Source of the DNA: Procambarus clarkii
Taxonomy: Eukaryota; Arthropoda; Malacostraca; Decapoda; Cambaridae
Length of the DNA: 64,000 nucleotides
Direction: 5' to 3'
Assembly (NCBI RefSeq): GCF_040958095.1
Contig: NC_091158.1
Location: forward strand, 42,116,679-42,180,678
Shown one piece after another: positions 9,767 to 21,844 of the stretch (within the stretch, counting starts at the first letter, position 1; each line of letters starts with the position of its first letter). The notes beneath the pieces were generated by a model. The model searched no databases. It had not been told where the DNA came from and was given only the letters and a program-made list of their open reading frames with translations. A program made the position numbers and the translations under genes.

Positions 9767-10267
9767 GTGTGTGTGTGTGTGTGTGTACTCACCTAGTTGT
9801 GCTTGCGGGGGTTGAGCTCTGGCTCTTTCGTCCTGCCTCTCAACCATCAATCAACAGGTGTACAGGTTCCTGAGCTTATTGGGCTCTATTATATCTACAC
9901 TTGAAGCTGTGTATGGAGTCAGCCTCCACCACATTGCTTCCTAATGGATTCCATTTGTCAACCACTCTGACACTAAAAAAGTTCTTTCTAATATCTCTGT
10001 GGCTCATTTGGGCACTCAGTTTCCACCTGTGCATCCTAGTGCGTGTGCCCCTTTTGTTAAATAGCCTGTCTTTATCAACCCTGTCGATACAAGCCACTAC
10101 TAGCTTGGGGCCTGATACCCAAACTCTACTTACATCAGAGAAAGAACCCGGTTGCGACCCGAGAGGGCCGTAACACTCATACCTCTCAGCTCGGGTACTA
10201 GTCTGGTGGCAAACCTTTGAACCTTTTCCAGTTTAGTCTTATGCTTGACAAGATATGGACTCCATGC
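9767..10267 (-). mobile_element. Family B CR1-like 3' fragment with internal replacement
   Basis: This has the same 3' end as the preceding copy, extending back through RFATRLVPELRGMS and YLVKHKTKLEKVQ. About 82 bp at 10091-10172 do not match other family B copies and replace roughly 95 bp of the element. The 5' end abuts a short (GT)n at 10268-10279. Confidence 0.82.
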
Positions 10268-11844
10268 TGTGTGTGTGTGACGATAAAATATGATATTATA
10301 CGCCTTACAACTCAAGGTTATTCTGTAGTTGGTAACATAGTTAATAAAACTCCCAAGCGGGCTCTAGATACCCTATGGCTCACAGTCCCAAATATGGAAC
10401 TGTGCACACAGCCACCACACCTACCTACAGGTGACACACATATATAAACCATTAGGAAACCTGGACTCTCTCTTAAAAAGCATCACCAAAGACTGCCTGA
10501 GTACTCTACCCTATCTTGCAACCCCTTTAACATAAAATTTTGGCTTATCTGACTGTACGGCTGGAGAAAAACCGTCAGTAATCTAGATCAAAGATGGCGT
10601 TTGATACGTATCTCTAGTTGGATACGTATATAAATTCATGATAAAACTTATTAAGTTCAATTTTATCATTGTCTATATATGTAAATATATATTTTTCAAA
10701 TGTATCGTATAGTGTGGCAATATCGGTGGGGACAGGAGCGGGGTTGCTCTTCACACGTCTAATACTTGCTAGATTCGGGGAAATTAGATTGCTGTACCTG
10801 TTCAGTTATGGGAGTTCCCGATGTCACCTTTTAATATTCCTATTATAATTAAATTACTGTAATTAAGCATGTGGCATTGTAACGTATATTATTTGCAAGT
10901 GACCTTTATATTATAGTTTGCATTCTTATACATTTGAGAACAATTGTTTGTTCAATTAGTTGTAAATATTAAAAAGTCCTAATTTACCATCCTTCATCCT
11001 GGATGGAGTCGGAGGGAGGGAGACAATTATGGGTAGTGACGGCGAGAGAGTCAGTTAGCTGTGAGACGTCGTCTGGGTAACATTTAAGTTGAGTTTCTGT
11101 TTTTTGTTGTAGATAGGTAGCATAATTTTGTCTGGTTGACAGTTTCCTTTAATTTTTTAGCCATTTATTAAGTGATTGCCATCTTAAATAATATTGATAT
11201 TATATGCTTTTAGTTTGTATATAAATATATTATAATCTATACAGATGTTTGTTCTATACTTCAACCAACCTGGTGTATATTTGTTGTTCTTTCTTTCTTG
11301 TATCATATCACGGGGCACTCTGGTATATCATATTTAGATACAGTTCTTTCCCCTAGATTATTTATATTATACTGTAACCGATATATGAGCTGTGGGAACG
11401 ATAAGTAACAGTGTCCACCGACCGCTCTTGCGTCATCGCCCCTTAATACTCTATTCTTTACATCTCCAATCAAACGCTTTATTGACATTATTTACCATAT
11501 TCTCCATGCATGCTCTTTGATTGAGTCCATTTTCCCCTCACATAGTTAGGCTATTCCGGTTCACATTATTCCTAACAATCTCCAGCTGAGAAGGTACTAC
11601 TTTGCTGGGCGGAGTATTACTGGTGACTCGTGGCCCCACAGATATCAGCAATAGATTTATTCCAATGATACATTGTCCACTGTGTCCACCAACAAATTAT
11701 AATTAAAACAAACCTTCACAAGAGATAAGGTTCGTAACACCACCCCATCGCAGTGCCCCAGTCTAAAAGCAAATCACGTAAGGAAACATGAAAAGACAAG
11801 AGGCTTGCAGAGAGGGCCTTCTTCGTCTCAGAATTGTGAAGAAT

Positions 11845-11912
11845 GAGGTGGTAGATGGTAGTAGATGGTGGTAGACGGTAGTAGATGGTGGTAGACGGTA
11901 GTAGATGGGGGT
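11845..11912. repeat. GGTAGTAGAT/GGTGGTAGAC minisatellite
   Basis: Short GGTAGTAGAT, GGTGGTAGAT and GGTGGTAGAC blocks of about 10 bp alternate about six times, giving a roughly 20-bp composite period. Confidence 0.8.
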
Positions 11913-12309
11913 GGTGAAGATGGTGTCGGGAGTGATAAAAAAAACACACTGCCGGAGGGCGGTATATTATGTTGATGTTCCCAATTGTCGGTATTATTCG
12001 TGTGGGCGTATATTACTTGTGAGCCCCAGGAGACTGGTGTTGAGCAAGGTGTTTACCCCAGGCCACAGTGGTAGGGTGGAGCTGAGTGTGGAGGGGGAGT
12101 TGCCTGCCTTGAGGGTGGAAGCTCCCCACAGTAGAAACAGAACAGATGAGGCCATTTAGGTCCGTCCAAGACCATTATTAACTCGACGACTAATAATTGT
12201 CCAGGAAGGGACAGAAGCTGCTATACCACACTTCCACACTCCTCTCCTACCGTCCATTTCAGCCAATTGACCCATCCCTTCTCCGCTCTAACACCTTTCC
12301 TATTCTTTA

Positions 12310-12435
12310 CATTATGCAACACCCCCCCCCCCCCTCACCCTTCATTCCCTTTCCTCCCACCCCATCCCCCCCACCATACAACACTGGTGTCCCCTACTCT
12401 CCACTTTTTAGCATTTTCTACCCCCCCCCCTCCTG
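12310..12435. repeat. C-rich low-complexity tract
   Basis: Runs of up to 12 cytosines are mixed with CCACC and TCCC blocks. The ORFs here encode Pro-rich low complexity and are not supported as genes. Confidence 0.85.
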
Positions 12436-12469
12436 ATTTTTTTAGTATCTAAACGAGTTTATTTCAGTT

Positions 12470-12870
12470 TAGTGTGTGGCGGGTGCTTTTAGCGGGAGGT
12501 GGATGCCCTCTTCAGCAGGTAGAAGGTGCGTTTATTGGGTAGTGAGGGCGTTTAGCGATACAGTGTCTGTGTTTACAATGGGTGGCTGTGTTTTAGGGAA
12601 TGAGAAGTTGGTTTAGCGGGAAGCTGGGAGGTGGTTATTTTGGTGACAAGTGTGTTTAGTGAGCGGCAGTTACGATTACGTGAAGCAGGTGTGTTTAACG
12701 GGGGGTCGGGTGCGTTGAAATGAGCTGACTAGTGTTAACCAGGGCGCTGGCGGGCACGGCACCGCGACACCCGCCTTGATTGACAACTGTATTACCAACC
12801 ATGGCCGATAATGGGGCTTCACACGTTTAATTGTGCTTTATGGCATCTGAGGAAGTCCAGGGGGTGTGTT
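12470..12870. repeat. Degenerate GTGTTTAGCGG-type repeat
   Basis: The motif GTTTAGCGG or a close variant (GTTTAGTG, TTTAGCGA, GTTTAACGG) recurs about ten times at irregular 25-60 bp spacing. This suggests a decayed minisatellite. Confidence 0.45.
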
Positions 12871-13599
12871 TAGCGACTGGTGTCTAGAGGTTTAATAATA
12901 TTGTCTGCACGTGGGCGGCGTTTTAATCAGCTTTTAAACCCCCTTTTCTTTGCTCGTGCAATTTCTGTTGTGTGTGTGAGCTCCATGTTATCGCGTTGAG
13001 GCACTTGGGGTTCATCAGCTGTTTTGTTGCTCTGTGGAATTTATATTTTCCTAGGGGAAAAAAATCCAAGAGATTGCTTCCACATAAGCAAAAAATACAC
13101 AAAAACTTACCCTGGCATTGGACCTATATATTTATTTATATACCTACAAAATTATAGTCATTTACGAAAAATAACCAAGAAATGTATGATATCCTGGAAG
13201 ATCGGGATATCTTGGTGCTCAAGATAACTTTAGAGAACTAGAAGGTGGAAGATCGAGACACAACATAGAGAGAATAATGGATATATAATGAAACAAGGGA
13301 GACTTTTGTTAAAGAAATGTACAACATGGCCATGCATTCAGCCTCAGCCCCGGATTCCAGGGCACTCCGTGTTTATAAAGAAATGTAACGTAACAATAAC
13401 ACGAACACCTGCCGACGCTCCGTGATGTTAAGGAGCATTGATACCTGCTTATGTTCCACGACCAAGAGGAGCGTTGGTACCCGGCCCCGTCGAACAGTGC
13501 TCCCACGCTCGTCTTGGTGTAGGATTACATGGACAATTGACTCCCCCAATATTGACTTCATCTCATTATTAAGGTCTAGTTGATACCCAAGTCTGCTCT

Positions 13600-13715
13600 T
13601 GGTGTGTATGTACTCACCTAGTTGTGCTTGCAGGGGTTGAGATTCAGCTCTTTGGTCCGTCAATCGGACCGTCAATCAACTGGTGTACAAATTCCTGAGC
13701 CTACTGGGCTGAGGA
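13600..13715 (-). mobile_element. Family B 3' terminal fragment
   Basis: GTGTGTATGTACTCACCTAG and the following 3' UTR match the terminal ~110 bp of family B, ending at the GAGCCTACTGGGCT motif. It is severely 5'-truncated. Confidence 0.75.
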
Positions 13716-14228
13716 ATTACAAGTAGTCACTAAGAACCTCCTTTCCACATCTGGAAGTTCACTACCCTGATATCTTCAGGTTTTCCTAGAACCGTCTACC
13801 AGGATCCTCCACAGTTCTCCAGGCTACTACACCATGAAGTCTTCCTTGAGCAACAATGGTGCTTCACCACTGGTATCACAGAAGCATGTGAAACTTCATT
13901 CCACTGCTCCTCTTCTCACAGCTTGAGGTCCTCCTGCTCCTCACTGTATGGCTGCTCCTCCACAGAGCTCAGCACCTTCCACAACCTTGGAGTCTCATCA
14001 ACTACTCCTCCTCTGCTGGCTATAAGTTCACAGCAACTCCTTCCCTAGACAAACCTGCAACCCATCGACACGCCAATAAAAATGTTCCTCTATAAACACA
14101 TAAACAAAATAATTCACACACAATAAATGTTTCACTTGACATCTTCCTGCTTTCTACATGCTGTGAGGTGACTTCCCCCATGTTTGGGCTGGTCCGTTTT
14201 CTGCCCTCCCTGGGAGCCCTCCGCTTCC

Positions 14229-16070
14229 CAGGCGGCCAGGGTTGCCAGATTGGGCTACAAGTAGCGAAATGGGCTACTTTTGAGGGCCCCACGCTCCCAA
14301 ATGTTTAATTTCGCTACTTGCGACTTTTTGGGCTAGTTTAAAAGCAAGTTGGGCTACTTTGGGCTATTAATATTAAGAAACTCAATGATGAATATTTATG
14401 CTTTAATAATATAATCTGTACAAATCAGAACCAAGTCCAACAGCCTGATTGACTAGACCACTTACCGCAGGAGAGCCCTGGTCAGAGACCTGCCCCGGGG
14501 GACGTTGACCCTAGGAACCTTTGAAAGAAAAAGTAACCGCAAGGCAAGGAAATCCTCCCCAGGGGCCATAGATTTCCCAACCTTAATTGTCATTAATACT
14601 TCATTAATTATTCTTCATTAATAATACTTCATTAATACGTCATTAATCATCCCAAAAGCTACAGCAGGTTCCACAGATCTTCATTACGGGGAGAAAGTTA
14701 TCTAGAAATTTCCAGATTGATAAATGATGGGAAAGATCCCTTACAGTTAGTACCTTTGTCAGGAAGACGATGGTTGGTAAGAAGTGGTAATGTAGAGCGG
14801 CTGTTAGATCAGTGGGATTCTCTAACAACTCATTACCAAATAGCTTTTTCCTCTTGTGATAAATATGTTGCAAAGCAACTATTTTCAATGTACGCTGATC
14901 CCTCCAATAAGCTATATTTCACATGTCTCAAACAAATCCTAAATTATTTTGAAAGTATGAATTGACTTTATCAAAAAGATGAAGCAGATCAGTATAGCCT
15001 TCACACTGTCTTAGAAAACTTCACTCTTGGAATACTCAGAAGAATCGTTCGTCCTCATCATGAAAGCTTCATGTTAATTTGGACTACAATTCTATGTATC
15101 TGCCCCAGGAAAAAGATGACTTTGGTTACGAATTTTCAACACTTTGGTCCACTAACAGACAAAACAATTTTATAACCCAGGAAAAGTTTCAAAATATTCA
15201 AGAAAGATGCGATAATTTTTTAGTGAAAGCTTGCAAATAGCTTCTTTCTCGTATTCTTAGTAATGTTGAAACTTTAAAAAAAGGTGAAAAATCTGTTACC
15301 TGTCATATACCTTAGGCACACATGGCCCCATTTTCAGAACTTCCATTAGTATTAGCTGACCAATCTAAGCTTAGTGAAATTGAAAGTCAGTGGCGCCTAA
15401 TGTTAACAATTGACTAGTCCAACATTTGTAAGGGACAAATTCCTATATCTGATTCGTCATTTTAGACCAAGACAATAACTGTCAAGAACACTGCTGGCGA
15501 TCCCATACTGATCGACCTCGCTGAGTTTGCATTAAAAATATACAGCTTGCCAATCAGTAATGCCCTGGTTGAACGGATATTTCGAGAGTAACATCTCTGA
15601 AAACTAAACTGAGAAATCTTGAATGGGAATGGGACTTGAGCTTTTGACATCAGTCTTGAGAATCAAAACATACCTTGAAGAAAATGTAACTTGTTGCTCG
15701 TCATTTGAACCACTCATGTCAATGCTTATATATGAGTCTGCAATATACAAGAACGAGGTTGTGGATGCAGATTAAGATCTTGGTAATCTTCAACTGTAAA
15801 GACGTGGAAGGACTCCACACCCATTAAGCTTCAAACAGTAAATATTGGTAAGTTATCCTATTATCATATTGGTTAAATATATATATGCAGAGATAATATT
15901 AACAAAACAATTAAAATCGTTTAATGTACTCTATATATCAAAATAGATTACTTTGAAATCCGTATCAGTCACTAAACAAAAAATTGGGCTACTCTTATTA
16001 AAAATTCGCTACTTTTAGACCGTCAGCTCGCTACTTTTAGCAATTTGGATCTGGCAACCCTGCAGGCGGC
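14229..16070 (+). mobile_element. hAT superfamily DNA transposon with 8-bp target duplication
   Basis: The element (14237-16062) starts CAGGGTTGCCAGAT and ends with the inverse, ATCTGGCAACCCTG, giving ~14-bp terminal inverted repeats. It is flanked by the identical 8-bp duplication CAGGCGGC at 14229-14236 and 16063-16070. Both ends carry subterminal GGGCTAC and CGCTACTT repeats. An 8-bp duplication and CAGGG termini are diagnostic of hAT elements. Internal transposase homology (next entry) is on the plus strand. The duplication is perfect, yet the coding part is badly decayed. The copy may therefore have been mobilised in trans when already defective. Confidence 0.93.
14660..15780 (+). pseudogene. 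Decayed hAT transposase
   Basis: The best stretch (14717-14965) reads SGRRWLVRSGNVERLLDQW, then YVAKQLFSMYADPSNKLYF. It corresponds to the RNase H-like region with the RW motif found in many hAT transposases. Near 15480-15690, with stops and frameshifts, pieces read LPISNALVERIF, MGMGLELLTSVLRIKTYL and SSFEPLMSML, which match the hAT C-terminal dimerisation region. At least eight stops or frame changes lie between. The N-terminal zinc finger is not recognisable. It is non-functional. Confidence 0.82.
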
Positions 16071-16764
16071 CCTCTCACTCAGTCACCCACCAGTAGTCGG
16101 AGTGGATGGACGTCGCTCCCCCCTCCAGGTAGTTCCTCCATCTTTACTCTCTTATTTAGGCCTTTTACCTTATCAAAACATGCCTAACATATCAACAGAC
16201 ACTTGCTACGATCGCTGGGCACATGACCAACTATAGGTAATCACTGTAAACTGGCTTAAAATGAGCTTACCACAGAGTTAGATGTACAGGGGCACGCCCT
16301 GACCCCAGCGTCGGACGTTGGCGCGCTGCTCAGCCCACAAAATCGCTATTTAAACTCCTCTACTGGGTTTCTTTCCTTCCTGGCTCGAGCACTGAGTCGT
16401 CCCCAGGCTTCATACAAGAACGCCTGACTAATTCTTTTCTTGGCGGAGCACGTAACATGAGATTCTTCCTCTGTTACCAGGAGCTCACAGACACTACATC
16501 TTGCTCCCACAACATCAGCTGCTCGAGTGAGGTCAAGACCCCTGCCTTGAGCCTCCTACCTTCCTCACAAACTCTCGACATCTCATGTCAAGTCCTTCAT
16601 TTCTATTCTTGATCACTGCCCATACCCTTAAACTGTCTGTTAAATTTACCTAATTTTTTTACGTATGTATCTTCATGTCTATATTTCTGTGACCTCTTAT
16701 TTAGGTCAGGTCTTGCAGAATAACTCTCAAGGTAGCCTCGTTTCTCAGCTACCTGGGATCATAA
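16071..16764. other. No gene seen
   Basis: The original hAT target site resumes at 16071 (CCTCTCACTC). I see no coding or repeat signal here. Confidence 0.5.
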
Positions 16765-17055
16765 CACATTCCATTTACTAACTACTCTGACATAGAAAAA
16801 GTCTAATGTCTCTGTGGCTCATTTGGGTACTCAGCTTCCACCTGCGTCTCCCTTGTGTGTGTACCACCCGTGCTAAATAGTCTTTCTTTATCCAACCTAT
16901 CAGTTCCCATGAGAATTTTGTATGTGATGATCATGTCTCCTCAAACTCGTTTGTCTTCCAGCGACGTGAGGTGCAATTCCCATAGCCATGCTTCATAACT
17001 CATGTTTCTTAGTTCTGGGACTTGTCTAGTGGTATATCTTTGGATCTTCTCTCTC
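16765..17055 (-). mobile_element. Diverged CR1-like fragment (family B relative)
   Basis: The minus strand matches the family B C-terminal region in nucleotide order (CATTCCATTT, TCTGTGGCTCATTTGGG, TGTGATGATCATGTC, TCTTCCAGCGACGTGAGG). It has more changes and lacks the last ~150 bp. Confidence 0.75.
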
Positions 17056-17084
17056 CCCCCCCCCCCAACACACACCTCCTCAGT

Positions 17085-17162
17085 GTGTGTGTATTCACCT
17101 AGTTGTGCTTGCGGGGGTTGAGCTCTGCTCTTTCGGTCTTCCTCTCAACTGTCAATCAACTG
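17085..17162 (-). mobile_element. Family B 3' terminal scrap
   Basis: GTGTGTGTATTCACCTAG through CAACTGTCAATCAACTG matches only the terminal 75 bp of family B. A SINE follows immediately. Confidence 0.75.
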
Positions 17163-17189
17163 TTTCTACTACTATTTTTTTCTCCCCAC

Positions 17190-17375
17190 ACCACACACAC
17201 ACACCAGGAAGCAGCCCGTGACAGCTTACTAACTCCCAGGTATCTATTTACTGCTAGGTAACACGGGCATAGGGTGAAAGAAACTCTACCCATCGTTTCT
17301 CGCCGGCGCCTGGGATCGAACCCGGGACCACAGGATCACATGTCCTGCGTGCTGTCCGCTCGGCCACCGGCTCCC
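17190..17375 (-). mobile_element. tRNA-derived SINE
   Basis: On the minus strand from 17375 the sequence has a polymerase III A box (TGGCCGAGCGG, 17368-17358) and B box (GGTTCGATCCC, 17322-17312) about 36 bp apart, the tRNA arrangement. The head starts GGGAGCCGG and resembles a Ser/Leu-type tRNA, but it has no intact cloverleaf that would make it a real tRNA gene. A tRNA-unrelated body (CACGGGCTGCTTCCTGG) and a (GT)n tail follow. Confidence 0.85.
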
Positions 17376-17386
17376 CTAGGCTCTGT

Positions 17387-18764
17387 ATGTGTGTGTGTGT
17401 GTGAGGTTCAGCTCCTTTAGCCTTTCCTCGTAGCTCATTCCTCTCAGCTCCGGGACGAGCGTGGTGGCAAACCGCTGAATCTTTTCTAACTTTGTCTTGT
17501 GTTTAACTAGGTATGTATTCCAGGCTGGAGCTGCATATTCCAGGATTGGTATGACATAAGTGGTATACAGGGTCCTGAACGATTCCTTACACAAGTTTCT
17601 AAAGGCAGTTCTTATGTTGGCCAGTCAAGCATATGCCGCTGATGATATCCTTTTGATGTGGGCCTCTGGGGACAGGTTCGGTGTGATATCAATCCCCCAG
17701 ATCTTTTTCTATTTGACTCTTGCAAGAGTTCACCTCCCAGATGGTATCTTGTGTTCAGCCTCATGCTCCCTTCGCCTAATTTCATTACTTTACATTTTCT
17801 TGAGTTAAACTTTAGCAGCCATTTTCTAGACTATTCCTCGTTTGTCCAGGTCATCCTGTAGTCTCTGTCTATCTTCATCCGGTTTGATTCTTCTCATTAT
17901 TTTTGCATCATCAGCAAACATTGAGAGGAACGAGTCTATACCCTCCGGAAGATCGTTTACATTTATTAGAAACAGGATGGGTCCAAGTACTGAGCCCTGT
18001 GGGACTCCGCTGGTGACATCTCGCCACTCTGATGTCTCCCCCCTCACCGTTACTCACTGTTTCCTGTTGCTTAAGTACTTCCTTATCTACTGGAGCATTT
18101 TCCTTTTTACTCCTGCATGTTGCTCCAACTTTTTTAACAGCCTTTTATGGGGTACTGTGTCAAAGACTTCCTGGCAGTGCAGGAAAACGCAGTCGGCCCA
18201 CCCTTCTCTTTCCTGCCTAATTTTTGTTGCCTGGTCATAAAATTCTATTAAACCTGTGAGGCACGATTTACCATCCCTGAACCCATGTTGATGGTGCGTT
18301 ACAAAGTTATTTCACTCCAGATGTTCTACGAGCCTTTTCCTCACGATTTTCTCCATAACCTTGCATGGTATACAAGTTAGGGAAACTGGCCTGTAATTCA
18401 GTGCCTCTTGTCTGTCTCCCTTCTTGTATATTGGGAATACGTTAGCTGTCTTCCAACTTTCTGGTAGGTCTCCTGTTTCCAGTGACCTGTTATACACCAT
18501 AGAGAGTGGCACACTTAGTGCTTCTGCACCTTCCTTTAGTATCCATGGTGAGATTCTGTCAGGCCCAACAGCCTTTGTTACATCCAGCTCCAACAGACAC
18601 CTTTTGACCTCATCACTGGTGAGGTAAAATTCCTCCAAGGTTGCTTGGTTTGCCTCCTCTTCATTTAGTGCAGGGGCTTCTCCTTGTTCTATTGTGACCC
18701 TTGTTCTATTGTGACGACCTCCTGGAATCTCTTGTTGAGTTCTTCACACACCTCCTTGTCATTC
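17387..18764 (-). mobile_element. Family B RT fragment lacking its 3' end
   Basis: The minus strand encodes [53 protein letters not shown] and the catalytic [11 protein letters not shown], broken by frameshifts. Unusually, its low-coordinate edge is (GT)n fused at the SYEERLKELNL codons, so about 300 bp of the element's own 3' end are missing. The high-coordinate edge meets the (GT)n tail of the next copy at 18765. Confidence 0.85.
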
Positions 18765-19597
18765 TGTGTGTGTGTGTGTGTACTCACCTAGTTGTACTCA
18801 CCTAGTTGTGTTTGCGGGGGTTGAGCTCTGGCTCTTTGGTCTCGCCTCTCAACCGTCAATCAACAGGTGTACAGATTCCTGAGCCTATCGGGCTCTGTCA
18901 TATCTACACTTGAAACTGTGTATGGAGTCAGCCTCCACCACATCACCCCCTAATGCATTCCATTTGTCAACCACTCTGACACTAAAAAAGTTCTTTCTAA
19001 TATCTCTGTGGCTCATTTGGGCACTCAGTTTCCACCTGTGTCCCCTTGTGCGTGTTCCCCTTGTGTTAAATAGACTGTCTTTATCTACCCTATCAATTCC
19101 CTTCAGAATCTTGAATGTGGTGATCATGTCCCCCCTAACTCTTCTGTCTTCCAGCGAAGTGAGGTTTAATTCCCGTAGCCTCTCCTCGTAGCTCATACCT
19201 CTCAGCTCGGGTACTAGTCTGGTGGCAAACCTTTGAACCTTTTCCAGTTTAGTCTTATCCTTGACTAGATATGGACTCCATGCTTGGGCTGCATACTCCA
19301 GGATTGGCCTGACATATGTGGTATACAAAGTTCTGAATGATTCTTTACACAAGTTTCTGAATGCCATTCGTATGTAAGCCAGCCTGGCATATGCCGCTGA
19401 TGTTATCCTCTTGATATGTGCTGCAGGACACAGGTCTGGCATGATATCAACCCCCAAGTCTATTTCTTTCTCTGACTCCTGTAGAATTTCCTCTCCCAGA
19501 TGATACCTTGTATCTGGCCTCCTGCTTTCTACACCTATCTTCATTACATTACATTTGGTTGGGTTAAACTCTAACAACCATTTGTTCGACACACCAT
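18765..19597 (-). mobile_element. Family B 3' fragment with open C-terminal frame
   Basis: (GT)n tail, 3' UTR and about 230 codons of ORF2. Its truncated 5' end abuts the (GT)n tail of the next copy at 19598. Confidence 0.9.
18885..19592 (-). pseudogene. Family B ORF2 C-terminus, frame intact
   Basis: 235 open codons run from NKWLLEFNPTKCNVMKIG (RT thumb region), through YVRPILEYAAQAWSPYL and the CR1-group signature SYEERLRELNLTSLEDRRVR, to FKCRYDRAR at the stop. The absence of stops suggests a recent insertion. Without the palm and endonuclease it cannot act. Confidence 0.88.
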
Positions 19598-20877
19598 TTG
19601 TGTGTGTGTGTACTCACCTAGTTGTGCTTGCGGGGGTTGAGCTCTGGCTCTTTGGTCCCACCTCTCAACCGTCAATCAACAGGTGTACAGGTTCCTGAGC
19701 CTATTGGGCTCTGTCATATCTACACTTGAAACTGTGTATGGAGTCAGCCTCCACCACATTACTTCCTAATGCATTCCATTTGTCAACCACTCTGACACTA
19801 AAAAAGTTCTTTCTAATATCTCTGTGGCTCATTTGGGCACTCAGTTTCCACCTGTGTCCCCTAGTGCGTGTGCCCCTTGTGTTAAATAGTCTTTATCAAC
19901 CCTGTCGATTCCCTTGAGAATCTTGAATGTGGTGATCATGTCCCCCCTAACTCTTCTGTCTTCCAACGAAGCGAGGTTCAATTCCCGTAGTCTCTCCTCG
20001 TAGCTCATACCTTTCAGCTCGGGTACCAGTCTGGTGGCAACCCTTTGAACCTTTTCCAGTTTAGTGTTATGCTTGACTAGATATGGACTTCATGCTGGAG
20101 CCGCATACTCCAGGATTGGTCTGACATATGTGGTATATAATGTTCTGAAAGATTCCTTACACAAGTTTCTAAAGGTCGTTCTTATGTTAGCCAACCTGGC
20201 ATATGCTGCTGATGTTATCCTCTTGATATGAGCTTCAGGGGACAAGTCTGGCGTGATATCAACCCCCAGGTCTTTCTCTCTCTCTGACTCTTAAAGTATT
20301 TCATCTCCCAAGTGATAACTTGTATCTGGTCTCCTGCTTCCTACCCCTATCTTCATTACATTACATTTGCTTGGGTTAAACTCTAACAGCCATATGTTCG
20401 ACCATTCCTGCAGCTTGTCCAGGTCTTCTTGAAGCCTCAAGCTGTCCTCCTCTGTTTGAATCCTTCTGACAATTTTGGTCTCGTCAGTAAACATTGAGAG
20501 GAATGAGTCTATACCCTCTGGGAGATCATTTACGTATATCAGAAACAGGATAGGTACAAGCACAGAGCCCTGTAGGACTCCACTGGTGACTTCACGCCAA
20601 TCTGCGGTCTCACCTCTCACTATAACTCTCTGCTTCCTATTGCTTAGGTACTCCCTTATCCACTGGAGTGCCCTACCAGTTACTCCTGCCTGTTTCTCCA
20701 GCTTATGCATCAACCTTTTATGGGGTACTGTGTCAAAGGCTTTCCGACAGTCCAAAAAAATGCAATCCGCCTATCCTTCTCTTTCTTGCTTAATCTTTGT
20801 CACCTGATTGTAGAATTCTATCAAACCTGTAAGGCAAGATTTACCCTCCCTGAACCCATGTTGATGGGTTGTCACGA
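19598..20877 (-). mobile_element. Family B fragment from RT palm to 3' end
   Basis: The frame at 20755-20291 reads DCRKAFDTVPHKRLMHKLEK, VTSGVLQGSVLVPILF and MFTDETKI, where the usual FADD is replaced by FTDE, so the catalytic pair is lost. The rest of the ORF is broken by stops; the 3' UTR and (AC)n tail are normal. The high-coordinate edge meets another (GT)n at 20878-20898. Confidence 0.87.
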
Positions 20878-20898
20878 ATGTGTGTGTGTGTGTGTGTT

Positions 20899-21608
20899 TA
20901 CCTATCTGCTTGCAGACTTGAGCTAGCTCCTGGGCTTCATATTTTTAGCTACCAAATCCAGCAATAGAATTACTTCTTTTTCTCGAGGCATTTGCCAGTT
21001 TGTCTTCTGTTTAATTGGAAGGTACATTTACCGTAAAAATTCTGAATACGCCTTTTATCTTGAAACTTTTTGTGCTGAAAACGTTCTTCATAATCTCTCT
21101 ACAGCTAATTTATATCTCCTAATATCCAATTACAATCGCTAGTTCCACAGTACATTATGGTGAGCATTACCAATTTGTCTGTTAATTCCCATTAGTATTA
21201 TGTATGTTCTTATCATATCCACTCTGTGAGTATTTTGCACGTTCTTAGGTCCCACATATGAGCATTTTGAACGTTATTAGGTCCCACATATGAGCATTTT
21301 GTGCGTTCTTAGGTCCCACATATGAGCATTTTGTACGTTTTTTATAGCCCTTCCCCCCATCCTTGCGAGTATTTTTAATATTCTTATGTCCACAATGTGA
21401 GTATCTTGTATGCTTTTATCATGTCTACTCTGTGGTAAGGTCGAGCACCAGCAACCATACCATGTAATTCAGTCCCCCTCAGTGAAAGAAAAACATTGTA
21501 GTGTATATTCGCTTCTGAGGGATTTTTCTAATTGTAGTTTGTCTTTTTTTCAGGTGGGGTTCCAGGCCGGAGCTATATAGCATACTATAGTGAGTGTTTT
21601 AAGTAAGT
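20899..21608 (-). other. Diverged LINE-like remnant with 32-bp repeats
   Basis: Word order on the plus strand (CTTCATAATCTCTCTACAGC, CCCATTAGTATTATGTATG, GTTCCAGGCCGGAGCTATAT) faintly follows the CR1-like C-terminal layout, but no clean frame remains. A short 32-bp array is embedded. Confidence 0.4.
21228..21338. repeat. 32-bp tandem repeat, 3.4 copies
   Basis: GAGCATTTTG followed by a variable ACGTTCTTA and GGTCCCACATAT repeats with 32-bp period, with only a few substitutions between copies. Confidence 0.88.
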
Positions 21609-21705
21609 TGTGTGTGTGTATTCACCTAGTTGGTCTTCCGAGGGTTGAGCTCTGCTCTCTTTCGGCCCGCCTCTCAACTATCAATCAATCAAGTGTAACT
21701 AACTA
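21609..21705 (-). mobile_element. Family B 3' terminal scrap
   Basis: GTGTGTGTATTCACCTAG, GTTGAGCTCTG and CCGCCTCTCAAC follow the family B terminus for about 90 bp, then homology stops. Confidence 0.72.
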
Positions 21706-21844
21706 CTAACTAATGTTTTTTTTTATTTTATTTATTTATGTGTGTGTGTGTATGTACTCACCTAGTTGTATTTGCGGGGGTTGAGCTCTGGCTCTTTGGT
21801 CCCGCCTCTCAACCGTCAATCAACAGGTGTACAGATTCCTGAGC

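Larger units (their letters stand above)
10268..13599. other. No gene seen; scattered simple repeats
   Basis: Apart from the minisatellite at 11845-11912 and the C-rich and GTTTAGCGG-rich stretches listed separately, I recognise nothing in these 3.3 kb. ORFs of 60-84 codons do not resemble known proteins. Pieces of old repeats are likely but not identifiable by eye. Confidence 0.5.

Noticed and set aside
11905..12159. Small 84-codon gene starting in a minisatellite
   Set aside because: No recognisable domain, the start lies inside a GGTAGTAGAT repeat, and there is no supporting signal.
12197..12452. Proline-rich protein
   Set aside because: Translation of C-rich low-complexity DNA in two frames, with no start context or homology.
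17309..17375. Functional tRNA gene
   Set aside because: A and B boxes are present, but the anticodon arm does not form properly and it continues into a SINE body.
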